A stretch of DNA of 12,724 bases from JAWLDA01 sp041686855 (lineage in GTDB: Bacteria > Bacillota > Limnochordia > DTU080 > RSA5), in assembly GCA_041686855.1 (NCBI GenBank), contig JAWLDA010000028.1:1-12724 (forward strand). The letters are read 5' to 3'. A program made the translations under genes and the position numbers. Below the pieces are notes generated by a model that ran no database searches, was not told the DNA's origin, and worked only from the letters and a program-made list of their open reading frames with translations. Position 1 is the stretch's first letter. Every line of letters begins with the position of its first letter. Shown here one piece after another: positions 7,702-12,724 of the stretch.

Positions 7702-8814
7702 TTGACTATGACGACTAAAATTGTTCGTCTCTTTGCGCTGGGAGTGGCCCTTATGTGCCTATGGGCCGGCGGCGCACTCGCGGCTGACACGGCCGGCACT
7801 GCCGACGCTACGGTTGACGTGACGCAGATCACGCTCGAGGAAGCATATGCGTTGGCCATGGAGCGCAGTCCTAAGATTCGCACGGCGAAGCTCGAGCTCG
7901 AGGATGCTCGGCTTGCTCATGAGCAGACCCGGTCTCAATCGCTCATGCGGCCCGACCCGATCGCCCTTTTACAGGCGGAGTCGGCGCTGGACGTAGCTGA
8001 GCGTAATCTGGCGTTGGTTCAAGATCAAGTGCGCTTGGAAGTTGCCGAGAACTACCTTGGGGTACTGCGGCTCGAAAATCTCATGGACGTGATTGATGGG
8101 AGTCTCGCCTTGGCGGAGCGACAGCTGGCGATCGCGGAGAACCGGTTCGCGGTGGGATCGGCTGCACGCGTTGAGATGATTCGGGCGGCGAATCAAGTGA
8201 GTAATGCCCGGGCGAACCTCCTGGAGATGCAGGGGAGTCGTGAACTCGCCCTAATGGCGTTTCGCATGAGCGTCGGCCTTCCGTTGGGTGATGCCATTGA
8301 GCCAGCGTCGGTGGATCTTGAGCCGGCGACGCTCAATATCAACCTTGAAGAAGACCTGAAGTTTGCTCTGGAGAATCGCCTTGAAATTGTAAGGGCACGC
8401 AACGGGGCCGAAGTGGCACGCAAGCAACTCGAGCTGACGCAGAATGACTACACCCCGGCGATCGCGCAGGCTCGTGCTGAGGTTGGTGTCAAACGGGCCG
8501 AAGAGGCGGTGCAGCAAGCCAAGAATGGGATCGAGCTCGAGATTAGGCAGATCTATCAGTCGCTCCTCGACAGCCAGCGGCGTCTCGCCGTGTTAGAGGA
8601 GTCGATCAACGAAGCGAGTGAGACGTTGGCAATCACCGAAGAGATGTACGACGCTGGGGTAGCCACCGACGTCGAGGTGCTTAGTGCGCAGACCGCGCTG
8701 ACACAGTCACAGACGGATCGAGTGAACACGCTGTTCGACCTGCGCACCGCACACGTTCGGTTCCAGCACGCGACAGCCCGCGTGCTCGGTGCTGAGGGCG
8801 GGGACGCTCGATGA
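7702..8814 (+). CDS. TolC-like protein lacking both outer-membrane beta-barrel segments
   Basis: A 370-residue secreted protein with the internal two-fold repeat of the TolC/OEP family, but about 100 residues shorter than usual. A signal peptide (1-28, cleavage around ALA-A) precedes repeat 1 (ITLEEAYALAMERSP from 43) and repeat 2 (INLEEDLKFALENR from 213). Each repeat keeps its helices and tip turn (VGSAARVE 151-158; GVATDVEV 319-326). Where the family inserts two beta strands, only short turns remain: around MRPDP (82-86) and YTPA (250-253). So a periplasmic helical bundle or tube is predicted, without an outer-membrane pore. TTG 7702 lies 6 nt after GGAGG (7691-7695); ATG 7708 is an alternative, with 10 nt to AGGAG. 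It starts 46 nt after the pump gene, just past a 5-bp hairpin at 7674-7687, and overlaps the next gene by ATGA, suggesting translational coupling. Confidence 0.85.
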   Translation: MTMTTKIVRLFALGVALMCLWAGGALAADTAGTADATVDVTQITLEEAYALAMERSPKIRTAKLELEDARLAHEQTRSQSLMRPDPIALLQAESALDVAERNLALVQDQVRLEVAENYLGVLRLENLMDVIDGSLALAERQLAIAENRFAVGSAARVEMIRAANQVSNARANLLEMQGSRELALMAFRMSVGLPLGDAIEPASVDLEPATLNINLEEDLKFALENRLEIVRARNGAEVARKQLELTQNDYTPAIAQARAEVGVKRAEEAVQQAKNGIELEIRQIYQSLLDSQRRLAVLEESINEASETLAITEEMYDAGVATDVEVLSAQTALTQSQTDRVNTLFDLRTAHVRFQHATARVLGAEGGDAR

Positions 8815-10280
8815 GGTCGATACTGAGTCTCTCGTCACGGGGCCCTGCGCTGGGGCTCCTTCTGACGCTCGCGCTGCTGGTGCTCTCCTGGGGGGGAGCG
8901 TCGGCGGCGCCGGCCTCCGAGAGTGAACTGCCTTTGCTCACCCTGGAAGAGAGCCTGAAGATCGCCTTCGAGAAGAGCCCGCGCCTCTTGGTGGCCGAGA
9001 GTCAAGAACGCCAGGCGCATGCACAATTGGATGAGGCGAAGAGCGTTCTCAATCCGAGTCTCAATCTTCGTGGCCAACTCAACCGAGGCTACCTCAACCA
9101 AGCGGACATTTTGGCTAATACCCCCTCGAGCCAGGGGAGCTTGGCGTTGGCATACAATCAAGTGATCGCCCGTACTGAGGGGATTCGTCTCGCGATTGAG
9201 CAAGGTGAGCTTGGGCTCCGGGCGTCGGAGTTACAGAAGCAGGCTGAGAAACTCGCCGTCCTCTCCGCCGTCGTGAACGGATACGTAGGAGTGGTCGAAG
9301 CTAGGAGTGCCTTAGAGCTGAGTCGCGTGATGGCGCGCAACAGCGCGGAGATGGCCCGGATCACGGCCGATCGGGTGGAGGTCGGCACCGCAACGAACGC
9401 CGATTTGATGGCGGCCGAAGCGGCGGAAGCGCGCGCTCGCCAGGGTGAAGTGGTGGCGAGCGACTCCGTGAAGTTGGCGCATGAAGCTCTCTTTCAAACT
9501 ATCGGACTCGAAGTAACAGAGAGTTATGGGCCCGACGCCTTCCCGAGGCTTGAATCCATTGATGCCCTGAGCGGAGCGTTCACGATTCAAGAGAGTCTCG
9601 ATACACTGTCAGAACGAGCGCTGCGATCTCGTCCCGAAGTGTTGCAGGCGGAAGTGGCCCTGGAGACGGCCCGCTACAATTTGATGCAGTTCCGGTCCAC
9701 CGACGGACCGCGGGCGGAGTTAACCGGCTCTTACGCGTGGGCGGATGATGATCGATCGCTCTCTTTCTCGCTCTCCGACCGTGGGGAGTTGGGCGTCAAT
9801 CTCTCTCAAAACCACTCCTTCAGCGGCTCTACAACGGGTGCCCCGATTGACACTTGGCAGGTGGGGGCGGGGGTCACCTGGAGCTTTGCCGATGGAGGCG
9901 CCCGTAAGCACCGAGACCAACAGCTGGCGGAGCAGGTGCGCCAGGCCGAACTGCGGCTAAAGGACGTACGCAGTAGACTTTCGACCGATCTTGCCCGGCG
10001 CTACAACGACGTGGTCCATGCAATGCAGGCCTTGAGCATCGCCGAGCAGGAAGTGTTGGAGGCCACCGCAAGGCACAACGCCGTGCGCCATCAGTTGGAG
10101 AATGGATCGGCTACGCAGCTTGAGGTGTGGCAGGCCGAGGGAGAACTCATTCGAAAGCAGCACGAACGAGTGACAGCCACAGGAAGCCTCATCCGTGCGT
10201 ACACGGCGCTGACCATCGCCTCGGGCAATTCTGCGGAGGAGCTGTTGACGTCGGTTGGTGGGGGACCTGATTCCCGATGA
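8811..10280 (+). CDS. TolC-family outer-membrane efflux channel, full length
   Basis: A 489-residue outer-membrane factor, trimeric in this family, that should give the exporter its exit duct. A signal peptide (1-32, ASA-A) is followed by two OEP repeats starting at LTLEESLKIAFEKSP (43) and LDTLSERALRSRP (263). Both keep the beta-strand insertions: about 80-122 (NPSLNLRGQL onward) and about 298-362 (RAELTGSYAW to VGAGVTWSFADGG, the family's usual last-strand pattern). Tip turns are VGTATNAD (191-198) and NGSATQLE (431-438). No lipobox cysteine. The ATG overlaps the stop of the previous, barrel-less paralogue as ATGA, so translation is probably coupled. The two paralogues share architecture, but by eye are too divergent to be a recent duplication. 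Confidence 0.93.
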   Translation: MRSILSLSSRGPALGLLLTLALLVLSWGGASAAPASESELPLLTLEESLKIAFEKSPRLLVAESQERQAHAQLDEAKSVLNPSLNLRGQLNRGYLNQADILANTPSSQGSLALAYNQVIARTEGIRLAIEQGELGLRASELQKQAEKLAVLSAVVNGYVGVVEARSALELSRVMARNSAEMARITADRVEVGTATNADLMAAEAAEARARQGEVVASDSVKLAHEALFQTIGLEVTESYGPDAFPRLESIDALSGAFTIQESLDTLSERALRSRPEVLQAEVALETARYNLMQFRSTDGPRAELTGSYAWADDDRSLSFSLSDRGELGVNLSQNHSFSGSTTGAPIDTWQVGAGVTWSFADGGARKHRDQQLAEQVRQAELRLKDVRSRLSTDLARRYNDVVHAMQALSIAEQEVLEATARHNAVRHQLENGSATQLEVWQAEGELIRKQHERVTATGSLIRAYTALTIASGNSAEELLTSVGGGPDSR

Positions 10281-10302
10281 GCGCTGTAGTGCGTGACGAT
10301 CA

Positions 10303-10314
10303 TGACGATCGTCA
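10303..10314. promoter_or_regulatory. Perfect 12-bp palindrome upstream of the TetR gene
   Basis: tgacgatcgtca is a perfect palindrome in the 57-nt gap between the TolC and TetR genes, and one further half-site (tgacgat) lies at 10294-10300. It shares the outer TGAC/GTCA with the dyad at 3042-3055 but has a 4-bp rather than 2-bp centre, so the same protein may not bind both. It could be an autoregulatory site; no promoter is evident beside it. Confidence 0.35.
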
Positions 10315-10337
10315 AGAGCATGCGGAGGCGACGTCTC

Positions 10338-10958
10338 ATGATGACAAACGATGACGCTTTAGAACAGCGGGAGGACGGGCGCAGAGAGCGGATTCTGCGA
10401 GCGGCTCTCGAAGTGTTTGCCACCCACGGATTCCACCAGGCGCTCCTCGACGACGTGGCGAAGGCCGCCGGTGTCGGGAAAGGGACGATCTACCTTTACG
10501 TGCCGGACAAAGAGGGCTTGTTGTTGGAAGCGATTCGACATCAGATGGAGGAGCACGAGAAACTCATCCACTCACGGATGAGTGCCGTCGGGGATCCGGT
10601 GGAGAAGTTGCGCCAGCTGATCACCCTCGACTTCCAACACTTGATCCACAACGTCGAGTTGGCCAGAGTCGTCGTGGCGGAACGGGCGGCACTCGGTTTT
10701 AGTCCGCAGTTTCAGGAGAGCATGGCAACGATGCGTAGGCAACGCAAAGAGCTCGTCATCGCGTTAATGAAAGAGGGTCAAGCGCAGGGTGTTCTACGGA
10801 GGGATTCAGACCCTGAGAGTTTGGCCATGGCCTTCTCAGGGATCATCGGCGGTCCCATGTTTGACATCCTCTTCGATGGCGGTCCAAGCCTCCAGCCGGA
10901 GAAGGCTGCCGATCTCTTCCTGGACTTCTTTCTAAATGGGTGCGGGGCGCCCTCGTAA
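10338..10958 (+). CDS. TetR/AcrR-family transcriptional repressor
   Basis: A 206-residue DNA-binding regulator of typical TetR length. The N-terminal helix-turn-helix domain spans about 15-62: RRERILRAALEVFATHGF, then LDDVAKAAGVGKGTIYLYVPDKEGLL, matching the family pattern of a recognition helix followed by Y-x-Y-x-x-x-K. The rest (about 65-200) is a helical ligand-binding and dimerisation domain with no recognisable specificity. As the last gene of an efflux operon it probably represses that operon and is relieved by a pump substrate; the dyad at the operon promoter is the likely target. ATG 10338 lies 9 nt after GGAGG (10324-10328). Upstream in-frame GTG 10293 and ATGs would add up to 15 basic residues and overlap the palindrome. 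The TAA stop sits in the loop of the terminator hairpin. Confidence 0.9.
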   Translation: MMTNDDALEQREDGRRERILRAALEVFATHGFHQALLDDVAKAAGVGKGTIYLYVPDKEGLLLEAIRHQMEEHEKLIHSRMSAVGDPVEKLRQLITLDFQHLIHNVELARVVVAERAALGFSPQFQESMATMRRQRKELVIALMKEGQAQGVLRRDSDPESLAMAFSGIIGGPMFDILFDGGPSLQPEKAADLFLDFFLNGCGAPS

Positions 10959-10971
10959 AGGCGCCCGCACC
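10939..10971. terminator. GC-rich bidirectional terminator hairpin between convergent genes
   Basis: ggtgcggggcgcc (10939-10951) pairs with ggcgcccgcacc (10960-10971), giving 12 bp with one bulged G and an 8-nt loop that contains the TetR stop codon. There is no real U-tract on either side (ttcc on plus, cattta on minus), so it is weak as a classic intrinsic terminator. Its place between converging genes still favours that role. Confidence 0.6.
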
Positions 10972-11030
10972 TTCCATACCCTCCTATCTACGGGCGGTGA
11001 GCGGACGCCCCTTGCACTGGGTGAATCGCG

Positions 11031-12044
11031 CTACACGACCTCGGAGATTTGGACGGGGCGGCCTTCCTCGATTGACTTGAGCGTGGCGACGATCATAGCC
11101 GTTGCCATCAACCCATCGTGTCCGGAGGGCTCAGGTGTCTCGTCGTTCGCCACGCAGTCCGCAAAATACTTGATAGAATCGTAATGAAAACCCGTCGGCT
11201 GACCGTACCGATTGACCGAGTGCGACGCAAAGGGGACGCGATACCGCTCGCCAGCGACTGCGTAGGGGAAGTCGTTCGGCGTCTGTAAGCTGCCCCGAGG
11301 GCCGACGAGTGAGAGTGAGCTGTCGACGACCGAGGGGAAACTCTCGGGAAGGATCCAACTTGTCTCAAAGGTGATGAACGATTTCTCAAAGGTGATAAGG
11401 GATTGGATCGAATCGTACGCGTCGATGCCCCGCTCAACCAAGACGCCTTTTTGAGCTCGGGCGTAAACTTCTTGCGGTTCCTCGCTTAGGACCCAGCGCA
11501 CGGCATCCATAGTGTGGGGGAAGAGGAACCACTCCGGCCCGGAAGCTGCGCTCCACGACAGCATTTGCGTCGGGACGTAGATCGTGTCGGAGAGCCGAGA
11601 GTAGCCCATGAGAGGAGCGCCCAGCTCTCCGCGTTCGACGGCGGCCTTCGCCCCGAGGTAGCGCGGGTTCCAGCGGGTGTGGAAGTCGACCATCAACTTC
11701 ACGCCCGCCTCTTCAGCCGCGGCGATGATCGCGTTCGCCTCTTCGATGTCAGTTGTGAACGGCTTCTCGACCAAGACGTGTTTGCCTGCCTTGATCGCCG
11801 CCAACGCCGGCGCCGTGTGAGCGAAGTCGGGAGTCGCGATACTCACAGCGTCAACCTCACCGCCCACGGCTTCATTGATGTCCGCCGTAAAGTCACACTG
11901 GTACTTCTCTGCCAAGCTCTTCGCCTTTTCAATCTGGAGATCACAGATGCAGACGAGTTCGGTCCGGGGATGATTCGTAAACGCGATTGCATGGTTCTCT
12001 CCCCAGATCCCTGCGCCTATCACAGCCATGCGTACCTTGCTCAC
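11031..12044 (-). CDS. Gfo/Idh/MocA-family NAD(P)-dependent oxidoreductase
   Basis: A 337-residue cytoplasmic dehydrogenase of the glucose-fructose oxidoreductase/inositol dehydrogenase family, which oxidises or reduces a hydroxyl on sugars, inositols or related compounds. The Rossmann glycine motif is GAGIWG (10-15), with D35 at the end of strand 2 (CICD), which favours NAD over NADP. The nucleotide-side signature EKP is at 93-95 (VLVEKPFTTDIEEA), and the C-terminal domain holds H177-x2-D180 (PHTMDAVRWVL), placed like the family's catalytic aspartate-x3-histidine region but in H-x2-D order. The substrate is unknown. GTG 12044 is chosen because AGGGGTG lies 8 nt upstream and the protein then begins SKVRMAVIGAG. 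The frame is open to 12074, but that start lacks a site and adds ten unrelated residues. Convergent with the TetR gene; no promoter recognised upstream. Confidence 0.92.
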   Translation of the reverse strand: MSKVRMAVIGAGIWGENHAIAFTNHPRTELVCICDLQIEKAKSLAEKYQCDFTADINEAVGGEVDAVSIATPDFAHTAPALAAIKAGKHVLVEKPFTTDIEEANAIIAAAEEAGVKLMVDFHTRWNPRYLGAKAAVERGELGAPLMGYSRLSDTIYVPTQMLSWSAASGPEWFLFPHTMDAVRWVLSEEPQEVYARAQKGVLVERGIDAYDSIQSLITFEKSFITFETSWILPESFPSVVDSSLSLVGPRGSLQTPNDFPYAVAGERYRVPFASHSVNRYGQPTGFHYDSIKYFADCVANDETPEPSGHDGLMATAMIVATLKSIEEGRPVQISEVV

Positions 12045-12152
12045 CGTGTGTGCACCCCTTTCGCACGATTCCAAAACCGCTGTTTATTGGGATTAACGGT
12101 GTGGTAGGGTATCACCTGCACGATTGCGTGAACGGGGCGAGAATCCGTGGGA

Positions 12153-12166
12153 GCGGAATCTTCCGC
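12153..12166. other. Small perfect hairpin gcggaa-tc-ttccgc
   Basis: A 6-bp inverted repeat around a 2-bp centre, with flanking gtg (12147-12149) and cac (12167-12169) able to extend it past a bulge. It lies about 110 bp upstream of the oxidoreductase start, so it could be an operator for that gene. Nothing else supports this. Confidence 0.3.
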
Positions 12167-12213
12167 CACCATACCGAGCCGCTGGGTCTTGCCGGTGACG
12201 AACGGCTCCTAAG

Positions 12214-12286
12214 GGTGCGAACGGCGCAAACAGCGCAAACGGCGAAACCGGTGTAAACGGCGCAAACAGCGCAAACAGGGCCGAAC
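12214..12286. repeat. 9-bp minisatellite (ggcgcaaac)
   Basis: Eight near-tandem units, close to [ag]gcgcaaac, at 9-bp spacing (the last is 10 bp), directly ahead of copy 1 of the long repeat. A decayed version with about four units (12563-12598, aaccaaaca / gcaccaaac / ggccgtacg / gcgcaaaag) precedes copy 2 in the same position, so the array belongs to the larger repeated unit. Confidence 0.85.
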
Positions 12287-12304
12287 AGCGTAATGGGCCT
12301 GCAG

Positions 12305-12408
12305 AGTGCCGAAAAGGTGGGTTGTTGCATCGCTGACGAGGAATAACTTCCCACCAGCGAGCAAGTACAGCTCACGAGAGGTGCAACACGGGCCGCAGCG
12401 TGGATGCA
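12305..12408. repeat. Structured about 104-bp repeat element, copy 1
   Basis: About 96% identical to 12608-12711 over 104 bp. It can form two interleaved stems: S1 ggtggg (12316-12321) with cccacc (12350-12355), and S2, 12 bp long (12323-12334 with 12377-12388). Because the 5' arm of S2 lies inside S1 and its 3' arm outside, forming both would make a pseudoknot. In this copy S2 has one U-G pair and one G-A mismatch. A hairpin gagc-aagtaca-gctc (12359-12373) sits between the arms. The family is unknown to me; it could be a small RNA, a leader or a mobile intergenic repeat. Orientation is undetermined. Confidence 0.7.
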
Positions 12409-12452
12409 AGGTGGATCCAGCATGGATCCAGCGGGGATACAGCGGGGATGCA
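12398..12452. repeat. 11-bp minisatellite (gcgtggatgca), five units
   Basis: Five perfectly spaced 11-bp units (gcgtggatgca, aggtggatcca, gcatggatcca, gcggggataca, gcggggatgca) at the distal end of copy 1. Copy 2 has only one (12701-12711) before the same closing gaccggcg, so this array varies in length inside an otherwise conserved unit. Confidence 0.88.
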
Positions 12453-12475
12453 GACGGACCGGCGTGTGCTTGATT

Positions 12476-12508
12476 AAAACCCCCTAATGCCCTTAGCTGG
12501 GCTTTAGG
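12476..12508 (-). terminator. Possible intrinsic terminator read on the minus strand
   Basis: cctaa-t-gccc (12483-12492) pairs with gggc-t-ttagg (12499-12508) around a 6-nt loop: nine pairs with one T-T mismatch. Read on the minus strand, the stem is followed by ggg and then TTTT (12479-12476). It would stop transcription entering from beyond the right edge before it reaches the oxidoreductase gene. The three-base gap before the short U-tract makes it weak. Confidence 0.4.
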
Positions 12509-12607
12509 TGTGCAGTCGTCGTCTCCGTTCAAAATTCCTGCTGGAATGTCAAGAATCTCCAGAACCAAACAGCACCAAACGGCCGTACGGCGCAAAAGGG
12601 CCGACGG

Positions 12608-12711
12608 AGTGCCGAAAAGGTGGGTTGTTGCACCTCTGACGAGGAATGAATTCCCACCAGCGAGCAAGTACAGCTCACGAGAGGTGCAACACGGGCCGCA
12701 GCGTGGATGAA
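12608..12711. repeat. Structured about 104-bp repeat element, copy 2
   Basis: Second copy, offset exactly 303 bp from the first. S1 is 12619-12624 with 12653-12658. S2 is a perfect 12-bp stem (12626-12637, tgttgcacctct, with 12680-12691). The inner hairpin gagc-aagtaca-gctc is at 12662-12676. A short ggaa-tgaa-ttcc hairpin (12643-12654) competes with S1 for two bases. The shared sequence continues as gaccggcg up to the window edge, so the unit probably extends further. Confidence 0.72.
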
Positions 12712-12724
12712 GTCGGGACCGGCG

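Noticed and set aside
12214..12452. CRISPR array
   Set aside because: The short units are directly tandem at 9 or 11 bp with no unique spacers, and no cas genes are present.
12209..12667. Minus-strand open frame of 152 codons crossing both repeat copies
   Set aside because: It consists of repeat DNA (arginine/leucine periodicity from the 9-bp array and two copies of the structured element). The four differences between copies inside the shared segment all change amino acids, so no protein constraint is visible.
12626..12691. Integron attC site, suggested by GTTGCAC...GTGCAAC ends
   Set aside because: attC sites run from RYYYAAC to GTTRRRY, the opposite orientation, and GTTGCAC does not fit GTTRRRY. 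No cassette genes or integrase are present.
12608..12724. T-box riboswitch or other tRNA-sensing leader
   Set aside because: gacgagga and a ggtg-containing stem are superficially similar to T-box leaders, but the conserved GGTGGNACCGCG antiterminator sequence is absent, and the element occurs twice as a repeat without a following gene in view.
1..12724. Insertion sequence, transposase, tRNA or rRNA genes
   Set aside because: No transposase motifs, terminal inverted repeats with target duplications, tRNA cloverleaf or rRNA sequence could be found on either strand.

Overview
The window comes from a diderm (outer-membrane) bacterium of fairly high GC content. It encodes a complete tripartite RND efflux system with TolC-type outer-membrane factors, and four or five of its nine confident genes use GTG or TTG starts backed by good Shine-Dalgarno sequences. 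I cannot name the phylum. The mix of a Gfo/Idh oxidoreductase, an amidohydrolase, a metallophosphoesterase and minisatellite-rich intergenic DNA would fit a large-genome environmental lineage, but that is only an impression.

Layout. 1-912 is largely non-coding: a doubtful broken reading frame at the left edge, then a 12-bp minisatellite (about 438-703) containing a 72-bp higher-order duplication. 913-1716 (+) is a calcineurin-like metallophosphoesterase. It converges with a two-gene minus-strand pair: an amidohydrolase of the Amidohydro_2 type (2902-2078) followed by a small DUF6899-like protein (2007-1723). 3003-3055 holds a strong sigma70-like promoter with a TetR-type dyad just downstream of the predicted start site. 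It drives a plus-strand operon: HlyD/AcrA-type adaptor (3074-4462), RND pump (4533-7655), a TolC-like protein that lacks both beta-barrel insertions (7702-8814), a normal full-length TolC-family protein overlapping it by 4 nt (8811-10280), and a TetR regulator (10338-10958). A GC-rich bidirectional hairpin (10939-10971) separates this operon from a convergent Gfo/Idh/MocA oxidoreductase (12044-11031, minus).

12045-12724 has no gene I accept. It holds two about 96% identical copies of a roughly 104-bp element, 303 bp apart, with nested complementary segments that can form a pseudoknot-like fold. The copies are flanked by 9-bp and 11-bp minisatellites; the 11-bp array has five units in copy 1 and one in copy 2.

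How the genes work together. The adaptor, pump and full-length TolC should form an envelope-spanning drug or solute exporter, repressed by the TetR protein at the operon's own promoter. The most unusual point is the extra TolC paralogue. It keeps the helical hairpins, the tip turns and a signal peptide, but both outer-membrane strand segments are missing symmetrically, as expected of a purely periplasmic helical tube or subunit. The adaptor's coiled-coil hairpin is also long and carries a clear RLS TolC-docking motif. A five-part exporter with a periplasmic spacer tube is my hypothesis, not something the sequence proves.
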